Source: Gracilibacillus suaedae
Lineage (GTDB): Bacteria; Bacillota; Bacilli; Bacillales; Amphibacillaceae
Direction: 5' to 3'
DNA length: 64,000 nucleotides
Assembly: GCF_017599345.1 (NCBI RefSeq)
Contig: NZ_JAGFVL010000051.1
Location: 1-64,000, forward strand
Shown here: positions 8,561 through 18,283 of the stretch, piece by piece
Layout: each line of letters starts with the position of its first letter
Position numbering within the stretch: position 1 is the stretch's first letter
Notes under the pieces: generated by a model
Databases searched by the model: none
The model's input: only the letters and a program-made list of their open reading frames with translations
What the model was told of the DNA's origin: nothing
Program-made: the position numbers and the translations under genes

Positions 8561-11077
8561 TTAAGTATGTTCTATGATTAATTGTATAGGACCAAGTAAT
8601 CCAGATGGTAATGCTAATTGATCCATTTGATTTGCACTGTTGTTTGTTACTCTTACTTCTAATTGGTTGGTCCCTTCTTTTAAAGCATGTATTGGAATGC
8701 TCATCTGATAAGGAGCCCAAAATTGTACATCCGTAAAATGATCATTGAAAATAATTTCCGCTATTTCATAAACTTCACCTAAGTCAAGGATTGCATCCGC
8801 TATCGGAAAAATATCTTTTTTTAAATCAAACTCGAAATAGTAACTTATTGTCCCAGAATAATGACGGAGCTTATCGACTGTAGTCCAACTGACTAATTTA
8901 TCCTTTGACCACTGGAGATAATTTGACTTTTTCGGTGTTTTTTCGGGATCCCATTTAATAGATAATGAACTCAGCCTTGTTTCTCTGTCTAAAGCTTTTT
9001 TTACAATTGAAATATTAGGGTCCACTGCAATGATAAGCGAAGATCTTCTTTCTAACTCTAAATATAGCTGCTCATTTTGAAAATACGCTTCTTTTTGTTT
9101 TCCAGTCCACGGGTCCCATATTGCAGTTCCACCTTCTTCTTTCAATCCAACTGTACCTTTAAATTGTTCTTCACCTTCATTGACTATTAGATAGAAATAA
9201 ATTCCTTGTTTTTCTACTAGACTCACTCTGATATCAGGATAGTATTCGTCCAATTGGACCGTTTGATAACGTTTAATATGCTCTATCATTTCAGCTGAGT
9301 GATCTAGCTGAGTGATACCGTCCACTTCAGCTTCTCTGCCAACTCTAATAAGTTCTCCGCCTTGATTAACCCATTCCAATAATGTATCCCTTACTTTAGG
9401 ATGATATTTTCCCCAAGCTATCTGGTCTAATATAACAACCTTATAATACTGATTGGCAATCTTTAAACTGTCACTTACTTCAACTGATTCATCCACAAAT
9501 AATTTTTCATTTACATAATTAAATTCAATCTGGTTTTGAAATAATTCTTTTGCTGCTTTCCACGGCAAATAGTCATCTTTCGTTAGTATGGCAACTTCAG
9601 CTTGATTAACACTATCTGTCATCAGCCAGCTTAACCTCTTCATGTAGGTGCTAAAATATTGATAATATGGCCACCAAACATTATTAGGTCCCACATCTGG
9701 CGGTCGTTCATGACTTCTATGCTGACCTTCTATCGAATAATAAAAAGCATGTGGGCAAAACAAATTAACACCCCGAACCGCTAACCAGTCTATATACCAT
9801 TTCATATCAGCTGCAGACAAATTCCAATTATTATCTACGCCACAAACACCTAAAAATTCATTTATATTTCTTCGGCGACGATAATGTCTCGCAATATCTG
9901 CACCACATTTTCCTGCAGTGGAATGAGTGCCTTGTATTCCCTTCTCATCTTCAGGAGCTGCCCACCTCCAAACTACATCCTGCCCTGGTATATGGAATGA
10001 TTTTAACAAACCAATGTCATCACTTGCAGCTGGATGACCAGTCAATGACAGATTATTTTGCTCACACCATTCACTAATAGGACGGTAATAACTATCGAGC
10101 AGTCTTTTATGAAGCGCACGTTTATACCCTTCTTCCACTTCTTCTGCCTTTTTATCTAGCTCAAAAAATAATGCTAGTAAGTCCTCGATATGAAAACCTT
10201 CGGCGAAGAAATTATTTTCAAAACCAGATGTCCATGGTATTAATCCTTTCTGAGCATTTCTCCCCAGCATATCTGGTTCATCGGTAAACATCGCAAATAC
10301 AGTAGTACCAAAATAGTTTCCTACCACTTCTTTGTAACGCTCATGAGTAATATCAATAAACATTCTAACAGCTTCTGGATTTAACAAATCGGCTGACCTT
10401 GGAGCATGAATTTCACCGTCATCTTGACCTTCATGAACCCCTCTTATCGTACCCTCTGACTCCATTTCAACAAGTGCAACTAACATCCATTCATCTATGT
10501 TACGATTGTTACTTTGGAAAAACTGATCAACAAGCTCATCACGTAAAGTAAACTCTAGCTTATTCTCAACATGTTTCTGTTCTACAATTTCCACATTTAA
10601 TGGATACTGACAATAAATTTCTTTACTATCAATCACTTGCTCTATTTTACGTACTAAAAATAAAGCTACTAACCGGTCTGATCTTTTGATTGTAAATTTA
10701 TTATTTTGAAATGTCAGCTGTTGTTCAAAAGCTTTTAAGCCTCGGCTTGCAAAATTTGGATTTCTTTCTACCACTTTACCATTAGCTGCACCTGATGGAT
10801 ACATCGCTTCATCGTATAAAATAACATGCATACCTAATTTACCTGCTTCTATAACAGCAAATTTCACAAATTCCATAAATGCATCTGATAAATATTCCAA
10901 ATTATCTGGTATGCCTATCCGTGGATGAAGTACAAACCCTTCCACACCTTTTTCTTTAAAATCGTGTATTTGCTTTTTTAGTTCGGTTTTGGATAATTGA
11001 TCATTCCAGAACCAAAATGGCATTGGCGAATACTCAGATCCTGGATTTTTAAATTGGTTCCATGATAGCTGACTCAA
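8561..11077 (-). CDS. Glycoside hydrolase, GH106-like (probable alpha-L-rhamnosidase)
   Basis: An 838-residue cytoplasmic glycosidase. The N-terminal (beta/alpha)8-type part starts with MPFWFWNDQLSKTELKKQI and continues with GFVLHPRIGI and LYDEAMYPSG, sequences of the kind seen in GH106-related hydrolases. The C-terminal 150 residues resemble the galactose-binding-like beta-sandwich of GH2 enzymes (LEVRVTNNSANQMD). GH106 enzymes are alpha-L-rhamnosidases, which agrees with neighbouring rhamnogalacturonan genes. Substrate assignment is inference from family and context. No signal peptide, so it acts on imported oligosaccharides. It follows the regulator gene by 21 bp. Confidence 0.75.
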   Translation of the reverse strand: MSQLSWNQFKNPGSEYSPMPFWFWNDQLSKTELKKQIHDFKEKGVEGFVLHPRIGIPDNLEYLSDAFMEFVKFAVIEAGKLGMHVILYDEAMYPSGAANGKVVERNPNFASRGLKAFEQQLTFQNNKFTIKRSDRLVALFLVRKIEQVIDSKEIYCQYPLNVEIVEQKHVENKLEFTLRDELVDQFFQSNNRNIDEWMLVALVEMESEGTIRGVHEGQDDGEIHAPRSADLLNPEAVRMFIDITHERYKEVVGNYFGTTVFAMFTDEPDMLGRNAQKGLIPWTSGFENNFFAEGFHIEDLLALFFELDKKAEEVEEGYKRALHKRLLDSYYRPISEWCEQNNLSLTGHPAASDDIGLLKSFHIPGQDVVWRWAAPEDEKGIQGTHSTAGKCGADIARHYRRRRNINEFLGVCGVDNNWNLSAADMKWYIDWLAVRGVNLFCPHAFYYSIEGQHRSHERPPDVGPNNVWWPYYQYFSTYMKRLSWLMTDSVNQAEVAILTKDDYLPWKAAKELFQNQIEFNYVNEKLFVDESVEVSDSLKIANQYYKVVILDQIAWGKYHPKVRDTLLEWVNQGGELIRVGREAEVDGITQLDHSAEMIEHIKRYQTVQLDEYYPDIRVSLVEKQGIYFYLIVNEGEEQFKGTVGLKEEGGTAIWDPWTGKQKEAYFQNEQLYLELERRSSLIIAVDPNISIVKKALDRETRLSSLSIKWDPEKTPKKSNYLQWSKDKLVSWTTVDKLRHYSGTISYYFEFDLKKDIFPIADAILDLGEVYEIAEIIFNDHFTDVQFWAPYQMSIPIHALKEGTNQLEVRVTNNSANQMDQLALPSGLLGPIQLIIEHT

Positions 11078-11098
11078 ATTTATTCCCCCTCTATATAT

Positions 11099-13432
11099 TT
11101 AAGAGCTATTTGATTTTATTTTTCTATACTGACTTGGAGGTACACCTACATGTTTTTTAAAAATACGATTAAAATAACTATGGCGATATCCAACACTTTC
11201 TGCTATTTCACTAATTTTCAAGTTTGAATTCAGTAATACTTCCTTCGCTTGATCAAGTCGTACTGTTGTTAAATAGTCAATAAAATTAATACCTAGTACT
11301 TTCTTAAATGCTTTACTTAATGTATATGCATTTGTATCAACTTGATCCGCACAACTTTCTAAAGAGATATCTTCCATGTAATGTTCATGTATATATAATG
11401 CAACTTCATCTACCAGCTGTTTCATTTCAATATTCATATTATTCTCTACAAAATCCACATATGGTTGTATCACCTTATCTACTAACCATCTTACAATCCA
11501 TTCTCTTTCTCTTATTTGTGCTAGTTCTTCATACATATTTCGGCCATTATAGAGTACAGTAGGATCAATTCCAGAATGTAATATTTCATGTTGAATCGTA
11601 CTATATAATTGCATATTACTTGCTTGCACATTCAATTCTTTATTACCGTTCTCAACTAAATAATTGAAAAATTGACGAATGAACGCTTCAGCTTCCTTCG
11701 TACGACCTCTTCTTACACATTGAATGATCTCCTTTTCCAATTCGAACGGATAGTACAATTTCTTCTTATATTCTCTTTCTTGCAAATCATTTAAATGGAT
11801 AATTTGATTTTGATTTTCAAACTCTCGATATCTTTTTCCACGCCCTATTTCCTCAAACAAATGACTGATTTGTTTCACTTGCTCTGTTTTAGAACTAATC
11901 GTTATCGTCGCCTTCAAAGCTAAAACTTTATTTATAGCTTCTGTAATTTTTTCTGCTAACACATGCAACGATGTCGGTAAACTCTCTTTATTATTGGGAA
12001 CGATTAAAAAGATTCCCGCTGAAAGGTCATAATTATTTAAAATCGTGTATTGTTGAAACTGTTCTTTGGTAATATCTTCTGCAATATTAGCCATAGCGAA
12101 TGTTAGCAAGCTGTCATCTTCTTCATTTATTTTATCTGAGTCATACATCCCTGTAAGCTGAATATCTAAAAGGACAAAAGTATGATCCTTCACACTCCAA
12201 CCATATTTCTCCATTCTTTGCCTTAAAGAGCCTTCGCTATAATCGTATAAGTATCCCTTGGTTAATTGAACTAAAAAATTTTGTCTTAGTTGTGGTATTT
12301 GTTCTGATAATCTTTTTTCTAAATGGCGCCTTTCATCTGTCAAAGCATGAAACTGCTCATGAATTTGTTTAAACTCATCTCTTTTATCTTTTACCCTCTG
12401 TTTATCTGGTGTTGTAAGTGTATTGACCAAATTACGAACCGGCTTATATAATCGATTAGATGCAAACCAAGTCATCAAAAATGCTAAAATTAATATCGAC
12501 AAGCTAGCGACCATGATCACTTTCGATATGGTAACGATAGGTGATGTAATAGCAGATATTGGGGCCGCCGAAACATAAGTCCATGTTGAGCCAATTCGAT
12601 CAAACTGACCGGATGACACAGAAAAAGTTTCATCCTCCCAGTCTAATTGAAAGGAACTACTACCATTTTGGTTTTTGTTAAGTTCATTTGATAAAACATT
12701 CGCTAAATCCTTGTGATTACTGTTTGCCGTAGATAGTAGCACTTCATTTTCCTGATTAAATAGCATTGTAAATCCGTCGCTATATGGAGTTAAAGTTTCG
12801 ATTAATGAAGCCAACTTCTGTTTATCAATTTTAACTATAATAGCACCAAATGGATGATTAACAACACCTGGAATTTGGTGTGTTAGTACAATATCTTTGG
12901 TATACTTGGTATTTTCAGTAAATGGGTCTTCTTGGTCCCAGGTGACATTCTGCCTACCCAAAAGTAATGATTGGTAAGCATCTTCAATACTATTATCCTG
13001 GATAAAACTTAAGTATGGTGATAATAATATCGGTTCTCGACCGTTTACAAACAGCTCTACTTCATCAATTAGTGGATGACTCCCTTGTAATATCAGCAAT
13101 TTTTGCTTTAAGTCTCTAGTTTTCTGAAATTCGCTGACATAATCCATATTTATTAACTGCGAATTAAAAATCGGTTCAAATGCCCAATAGCTTAAAGATT
13201 CCTCTAGATAGTTAAATTGATCATCAATGTTCTGGGCTCGATCATTAATTTCCTCCACATGGATTTTTCGTAATTCTTCTTCAGTCGAATATAATCCGAA
13301 AGTATAAATTCCAATAGCGGAAACAATACCTGGTATGGACGTGATAAAAAGAATCATTAAAAAACTTCTGCGAAAATATTTACTGCTCCACCGATTATCA
13401 ACCCAATTTCTAATCTTTGTCCAAAAATTCAT
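11099..13432 (-). CDS. Membrane-bound AraC-family regulator, YesS-like
   Basis: A 777-residue one-component regulator. A transmembrane segment at about 22-45 and another near 300-322 bracket an extracellular Cache-like sensor. A long cytoplasmic linker leads to a C-terminal AraC-type double HTH (about 680-775: SLESCADQVDTNAYTLSKAF and ISEIAESVGYRHSYFNRIFK). The architecture matches B. subtilis YesS, which controls rhamnogalacturonan genes. It lies inside the operon it probably regulates, after the transporter genes. The sensed ligand is presumably an external oligosaccharide or the loaded binding protein. Confidence 0.88.
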   Translation of the reverse strand: MNFWTKIRNWVDNRWSSKYFRRSFLMILFITSIPGIVSAIGIYTFGLYSTEEELRKIHVEEINDRAQNIDDQFNYLEESLSYWAFEPIFNSQLINMDYVSEFQKTRDLKQKLLILQGSHPLIDEVELFVNGREPILLSPYLSFIQDNSIEDAYQSLLLGRQNVTWDQEDPFTENTKYTKDIVLTHQIPGVVNHPFGAIIVKIDKQKLASLIETLTPYSDGFTMLFNQENEVLLSTANSNHKDLANVLSNELNKNQNGSSSFQLDWEDETFSVSSGQFDRIGSTWTYVSAAPISAITSPIVTISKVIMVASLSILILAFLMTWFASNRLYKPVRNLVNTLTTPDKQRVKDKRDEFKQIHEQFHALTDERRHLEKRLSEQIPQLRQNFLVQLTKGYLYDYSEGSLRQRMEKYGWSVKDHTFVLLDIQLTGMYDSDKINEEDDSLLTFAMANIAEDITKEQFQQYTILNNYDLSAGIFLIVPNNKESLPTSLHVLAEKITEAINKVLALKATITISSKTEQVKQISHLFEEIGRGKRYREFENQNQIIHLNDLQEREYKKKLYYPFELEKEIIQCVRRGRTKEAEAFIRQFFNYLVENGNKELNVQASNMQLYSTIQHEILHSGIDPTVLYNGRNMYEELAQIREREWIVRWLVDKVIQPYVDFVENNMNIEMKQLVDEVALYIHEHYMEDISLESCADQVDTNAYTLSKAFKKVLGINFIDYLTTVRLDQAKEVLLNSNLKISEIAESVGYRHSYFNRIFKKHVGVPPSQYRKIKSNSS

Positions 13433-13519
13433 TTACGCTCACCTCTTATTCATATAAGCATACCACATTTTGTAAGCGTTATCATGCAGTGAAGAACAAT
13501 TAAGGAATATAGAACTAGA

Positions 13520-14395
13520 TTATCCTTTCACAGATCCTAGTAAGATTCCTTTCGCAAAATGTTTTTGTAAAAATGGATAGAATACAAGAATCGGGAGTGT
13601 TGCTACTACTACTACAGCCATTTTTAAAGACTCTTCAGGTGGATCGGTGAGCATCGTATCCATTGTACCAAAATCTACATTGGCGACCATTATTAATTGT
13701 TGTAATAATAATTGCACTGGCCATTTTGCACTATCACTAATATATAGTAATGCATTAAAGAAATCATTCCAGTAAAATACCGCATAGAACAGCGTAAATG
13801 TTGCGATTACTGGCTTTGACAGTGGAATGACTATTCTCCAAAACACACCCATATCTGAACAGCCATCAATACGTGCTGCCTCTTCCAATTCAGTTGGGAG
13901 GTTTTGAAAGAAACTTTTGACAATGATCAGATAGAATGGATTGATTGCGACTGGTAATATTAATGCCCATAAGGAATCTAATAATCCTAAACTTCGAACA
14001 ACGATATAGGTTGGAATCATACCACCATTAAATACCATCGTAAATACAACCAAGTTTAAGATGATATTTCGCCCTAACAAATTTTTCCTGGATATTGGAT
14101 AAGCCATAGACATCGTTAATAATAAACTTACTAATGTACCTAATATAGTGACGAGGACAGAAACACCGATACTGCGAACAAATGTATTGGTCGAAAATAT
14201 ATAATCATACGCCGCAGTAGTAATCGTTTCAGGTACTAGAAAAAAAGGTCTGGCTGCTATTTCTGCTTCTGTAGCAAATGATGCTGCGATTACATAAACA
14301 AATGGTATAAATGTTACTAACCCCATTAAAATTAATACGATATGGTTAAACACATCAAATACACGTCCTAATGGCGTGTTGTGCATCTTGTGCAT
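13520..14395 (-). CDS. Carbohydrate ABC transporter permease (LplC/YtcP-like)
   Basis: A 291-residue inner-membrane permease with six predicted segments and the EAA-loop motif LEEAARIDGCSDMGVFWRIVIPLSKP typical of CUT1-class sugar importers (about 190-215). The N-terminus MHKMHNTPLGRVFDVFNHIV and end KHFAKGILLGSVKG are those of LplC/YtcP proteins, which import oligosaccharides together with an LplB-type partner. The ATP-binding subunit is not encoded here; such systems share an MsmX-type ATPase. Confidence 0.9.
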   Translation of the reverse strand: MHKMHNTPLGRVFDVFNHIVLILMGLVTFIPFVYVIAASFATEAEIAARPFFLVPETITTAAYDYIFSTNTFVRSIGVSVLVTILGTLVSLLLTMSMAYPISRKNLLGRNIILNLVVFTMVFNGGMIPTYIVVRSLGLLDSLWALILPVAINPFYLIIVKSFFQNLPTELEEAARIDGCSDMGVFWRIVIPLSKPVIATFTLFYAVFYWNDFFNALLYISDSAKWPVQLLLQQLIMVANVDFGTMDTMLTDPPEESLKMAVVVVATLPILVFYPFLQKHFAKGILLGSVKG

Positions 14396-14425
14396 GTGAG
14401 CTTCCCCCTTTGATTAACACTTCTA

Positions 14426-15391
14426 TTAGAATAGACCTGTTTGCCCCATTTTCTTGGCAAAATAATCGGCACCATATATCAGGATAATACCAACAACTGC
14501 TTTAAATAAACCAACTGCTGTACTATAACTAAACATACCTTGGGTTATCCCTACAAAATAAACATACGTGTCAAATACATCTGCAACATCTCTGTTTAAT
14601 GAATTGGTCATTAAGTAGATTTGCTGGAAACCTTGATCTAAAAAATTCCCTAATCGTAATATTAATAAAATCACAATGGTACTTCTTAATGCTGGTAATG
14701 TAACGTGCCACATTCTTCTGAACCGTCCTGCACCATCCATAATTGCTGCCTCATATTGTTCAGCACTAACACTTGCTAATGCAGCTAAAAAGATAACCGT
14801 TCCCCAGCCTGTTTCTTTCCAAATAACTTGTGCGATAATCATGGGCCGAAACCAGTCTGGACTCGAAAGAAAGTTAATTTTCTCACCGGTAAAAAATTCT
14901 ACCACTGCGTTCACTGCACCACCACTAGTTGTCAAAAATACATACGTTATACTAGCGATGATAACCCATGACATAAAGTGTGGTACATAAACCAATGTCT
15001 GAATCGTACGTTTGAAAAATTGCATTCTTACTTCATTTAATAATAACGCGACGATAATCGGAGCCGGAAAAAAGAATATTAAATCATAAAAGGCTAAGAT
15101 TAATGTGTTGCGTAACAATCGGATAAAATCAGGGTTTTGAAAGAAATTGATAAAATGATCAAATCCAACCCAATCACTAGACCAAAAACCTCTAAATGGT
15201 GAATAGTCTTGGAAGGCCATCAATACTCCCCACATTGGTAAATATTTAAATAGAATAAAATATAAAGCACCTGGAATCAATAAAAAATACAGCCATTTAT
15301 CACGCAATATTCTTTGCATATTCGTTAATTGACTTGTCGAGACAACGACATCGTTTTTTGCTTTTTTAGACTTCATACTCAGTTGTGTCAA
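14426..15391 (-). CDS. Carbohydrate ABC transporter permease (LplB/YtcO-like)
   Basis: A 321-residue inner-membrane permease, partner of the LplC-like protein encoded 30 bp downstream. It has a cytoplasmic N-terminus, six predicted membrane segments and the EAA motif YEAAIMDGAGRFRRMWHVTL (about 217-236). LplB-type proteins carry uronate-containing or pectic oligosaccharides. Confidence 0.9.
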   Translation of the reverse strand: MTQLSMKSKKAKNDVVVSTSQLTNMQRILRDKWLYFLLIPGALYFILFKYLPMWGVLMAFQDYSPFRGFWSSDWVGFDHFINFFQNPDFIRLLRNTLILAFYDLIFFFPAPIIVALLLNEVRMQFFKRTIQTLVYVPHFMSWVIIASITYVFLTTSGGAVNAVVEFFTGEKINFLSSPDWFRPMIIAQVIWKETGWGTVIFLAALASVSAEQYEAAIMDGAGRFRRMWHVTLPALRSTIVILLILRLGNFLDQGFQQIYLMTNSLNRDVADVFDTYVYFVGITQGMFSYSTAVGLFKAVVGIILIYGADYFAKKMGQTGLF

Positions 15392-15412
15392 TGGTTTCCC
15401 CCCTGAATAAGC

Positions 15413-15456
15413 GGATATCTGTTATTTACGCTATCAAGCATAGATAACAGATATCC
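15413..15456 (-). other. Intercistronic stem-loop between binding protein and permease genes
   Basis: A perfect 14-bp-class inverted repeat (GGATATCTGTTAT and complement) with an 18-nt loop and no T-run. In sugar ABC operons such structures usually protect the upstream mRNA part or attenuate read-through, giving more binding protein than permease. That role is inferred. Confidence 0.6.
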
Positions 15457-15475
15457 AACCCAACATTATAAGAAA

Positions 15476-17014
15476 TTATTGTGTTGCTTGGTATAATTCA
15501 TTTATTTCTTCGATATATTCTTTACCACCAGAGTTCATCCACAATTCTTCTGCTTCATCTAGTCCTGCTTCATCTATCTGACCAACAATATATTGAATTT
15601 TTGCATCTAAAATAATGTTATCCAGTTGTTCGCCTTGTCGACTATATATTTCAGAAACAAAAGGTTCTGCAGGGTTTCCGACAACTATCTCCTCATTCGT
15701 TTCTAATACTTCCTCTTCTTTTTCTTCCAGTTCTTGCAGTGGCTTTTCTAAATATCGATCTTCTGGGACAAAGGTTAGCAATTGGTTCGTGTCTTCATGT
15801 TCATAAATCAACGACTGATCAGTGGTTGGTGTATATACACCATCTTCCATCTCATAATGTCTACCTTCAATTCCATTGAACGCTAGTGTCTGACCTTCTT
15901 CCGAACTCATATCATCCATAAATTGTAATACTTTATGCAGCTCTTCTTCCGTTTCAACAGCCTGCTTAGAAATGGCATACATCATGCTATATCCGGAAGT
16001 AGGTAGATTATATAAACCATTTGGTCCTTCAACAGCACCAAATACATCTACCGTCCCTTCTAATGATGGATCTGCATCTATCATTTGATCTTGGTTTCTG
16101 CTTGCAGCATCTACCACATCGACAATGATTCCTGCTTCTCCATTCACAAAAGCGTCATGCCACTTGGCAGGATCCATTACTGCAAAATCTTCATTTACTA
16201 ATCCTTCATCATACATTTTTTTAAAGAAATCTAAGGCTTCTCGATAGTTAGGGTCCTGGAAGTGTGGATAGAGTGTACCGTCATCTGCAACTCCCCATTT
16301 ATTTGGAACACCAAACCATGTTTGCATGATATCCCAAGGTCCCTCATATTCTGATACAATCGTACCAAGTGTATCGTCCTGACCGTTACCATCAGGATCA
16401 TCATGTGTAAAGGCATACATCACATCATAAAATTCGTCAATTGTAGTTGGTGTTTCCAGTCCTAAATTGTCGAGCCAATCTTGTCTAATTGTAACTCCCA
16501 TACGTCCTAATGGTCTGGAACGATAAATACCATAAATCTTTCCGTCAATAGATATGTTATTTAGCACAATATCATTCATTTGACTTAAATTTTCATAATC
16601 ATCAAGATAATCTGTTAAATCCCAAAATGCACCGTCATGAACAGCATTTATAAAACTTGATGTTTTTCCCGTTAAAATTAATGAAGGAAGATCTCCAGAT
16701 GCAAGTGTGATATTAAAACGTTCATCATAATTACTATTTGGAACAAACGTAATATCTAAATTTGTGTTTGTGAATTCTCCAATTGCTTCTACAACAGGAC
16801 TATCATTACCAGGTGGTTCTGGTGAATGCGATGTCGTCATAATGGAGATGTCATATGCATCTTCAGATCCATCACCTGAGTTGGTTTCAGATGACGCATC
16901 GTCCCCGCCCTCATCTGTAGAACTACTAGTATCACTATCGTCACTACACGCGACTAATATGGAACTAAGTAATAAACTAAATAATAACAATAACAGACTC
17001 TTTTTCATTTTCAA
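15476..17014 (-). CDS. Extracellular solute-binding lipoprotein of oligosaccharide ABC transporter
   Basis: A 512-residue lipoprotein that captures sugar oligomers for the two permeases downstream. The signal peptide ends in the lipobox LVAC, followed by a Ser/Asp/Gly-rich linker. The mature part resembles LplA/YtcQ binding proteins (DITFVPNSNYDERFNITLAS, WGVADDGTLYPHFQDPNYREAL). A TTG start is preferred over the ATG two codons later because GGGAGG lies eight bases before TTG. It heads the operon of seven genes that ends with the CE12-like esterase. Confidence 0.9.
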   Translation of the reverse strand: MKMKKSLLLLLFSLLLSSILVACSDDSDTSSSTDEGGDDASSETNSGDGSEDAYDISIMTTSHSPEPPGNDSPVVEAIGEFTNTNLDITFVPNSNYDERFNITLASGDLPSLILTGKTSSFINAVHDGAFWDLTDYLDDYENLSQMNDIVLNNISIDGKIYGIYRSRPLGRMGVTIRQDWLDNLGLETPTTIDEFYDVMYAFTHDDPDGNGQDDTLGTIVSEYEGPWDIMQTWFGVPNKWGVADDGTLYPHFQDPNYREALDFFKKMYDEGLVNEDFAVMDPAKWHDAFVNGEAGIIVDVVDAASRNQDQMIDADPSLEGTVDVFGAVEGPNGLYNLPTSGYSMMYAISKQAVETEEELHKVLQFMDDMSSEEGQTLAFNGIEGRHYEMEDGVYTPTTDQSLIYEHEDTNQLLTFVPEDRYLEKPLQELEEKEEEVLETNEEIVVGNPAEPFVSEIYSRQGEQLDNIILDAKIQYIVGQIDEAGLDEAEELWMNSGGKEYIEEINELYQATQ

Positions 17015-17132
17015 TTCTAATTCCTCCCCTTTTTCATCATGAATTAATAATCAACTCTTTAGTGAAATTGTGATGAGTTATTCACCCCCACCTATTTAAT
17101 CTCGTCACATCCTGTAACGGCTTAGATAAAAT

Positions 17133-17147
17133 ATAAAACGCTTTCAT
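17133..17147 (-). promoter_or_regulatory. cre site (CcpA) upstream of the pectin operon
   Basis: ATGAAAGCGTTTTAT on the minus strand fits the Bacillus cre consensus WTGAAARCGYTTWNN at every defined position. It is about 120 bp before the binding-protein start, so carbon catabolite repression of the operon is likely. I see no other gene or clear promoter in the 360-bp gap. Confidence 0.7.
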
Positions 17148-17317
17148 TTTTCCTACAATAGTCATTTTTTGTCCTCCAAACTGAATAGTTGAGAAAAGTC
17201 GATTCTTATTATGTATCCAAAAAATTAATATCACTTTTTTATCCTATTATCACTTTTTTGCAATCCGTTTCATATTAAGAATAGTCTGCTCTTCAATAAA
17301 ATATATACCATCTTCCC

Positions 17318-17346
17318 CAAACAAAAACCTCCATGTAGATGGAGGT
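17318..17346 (-). terminator. Terminator after the lipid kinase gene
   Basis: ACCTCCAT and ATGGAGGT form a perfect 8-bp stem with a 4-nt loop, followed on the minus strand by TTTTTGTTT. Confidence 0.85.
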
Positions 17347-17372
17347 CAATGGTAATTCTAAATCCAATCTGT

Positions 17373-18266
17373 TTAGCTCTTTTGAAATAATACTTTTATG
17401 TGTTTCTCTAGAATTGACAAAGACAGAGGGGTGGCATGACCTTCATCCCCATCTATATTAGTTACCTTTTTAGGATTTGCATCAATCTTGATAGATTTAG
17501 CCTTCCAATAAGCTACCTGTTCATGATCCTTAAGCATTCCATTCCATAAATTTGAAAGCATCGAAACACTATCAAAACCCGAGATCTCTTTAATCGCATA
17601 TACATGCAAGTAGCCATCATCTGCTTTCACTTCTTTCATTACATGTTGCAAGCCAGCTACAGTATCGGTGACTGTAATAAGAACAAGCATCGCTTCTAAC
17701 TGCTTCAGTTCATTTTCATATTCTACTGTGACAGTAAATGTGTCTTGTTTAGTATATTGCTTCACACCCTCAATGAAGTATGCAAGTGAACCAAGCTTGG
17801 ATTTTTGCTCTGAAGTAACTTCATAAGTTGCTTCTGCAATTGCCCCTAAATTAACAAGGTTCATAAAATAAGTGTTATTAATTTTACCAATGTCCGTTAA
17901 TCTTTCGACAGGATTTTCTAACACTTGTATTGCCTCTTTTGGCTTTAAGGGGATATCAAGAGCTTTAGCAAAGTTATTTACGGTACCCAATGGAATTATA
18001 TGTATTACTGGTCGGTATTCTTTCTCTGCAATACCACTTAATACTTCATTTACCGTTCCATCTCCACCCATTACCGAGATGATGTCCATCATTTTTTTAC
18101 ATGCTTCTGCAGCAAAATTTTCCGCATCATTTTCATTCTTAGTTTCTTTCACTGTGACATGGTATCCCATTGTAATTAGCATATTTTCTGTATCATCTAT
18201 AAATACAGTACTCTTTTCTTCACCAGAACTAGGATTAACGATTATCATTGCCTGTTTTGATATCAA
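17373..18266 (-). CDS. Diacylglycerol/lipid kinase family protein
   Basis: A 297-residue cytoplasmic kinase of the DAGK catalytic family that phosphorylates a lipid alcohol with ATP. The nucleotide-binding motif is MGGDGTVNEVLSG near residue 65, followed by PLGTVNNFAKAL near 95; the beta-sandwich C-terminal half contains DDGYLHV. It resembles YtlR/BmrU-type proteins rather than the larger DgkB. The start is TTG eight bases behind AAAGGAG. It is 17 bp downstream of the ykuI-like gene and probably co-transcribed. Confidence 0.85.
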   Translation of the reverse strand: MISKQAMIIVNPSSGEEKSTVFIDDTENMLITMGYHVTVKETKNENDAENFAAEACKKMMDIISVMGGDGTVNEVLSGIAEKEYRPVIHIIPLGTVNNFAKALDIPLKPKEAIQVLENPVERLTDIGKINNTYFMNLVNLGAIAEATYEVTSEQKSKLGSLAYFIEGVKQYTKQDTFTVTVEYENELKQLEAMLVLITVTDTVAGLQHVMKEVKADDGYLHVYAIKEISGFDSVSMLSNLWNGMLKDHEQVAYWKAKSIKIDANPKKVTNIDGDEGHATPLSLSILEKHIKVLFQKS

Positions 18267-18283
18267 TCAGTTTTCTCCTTTCA

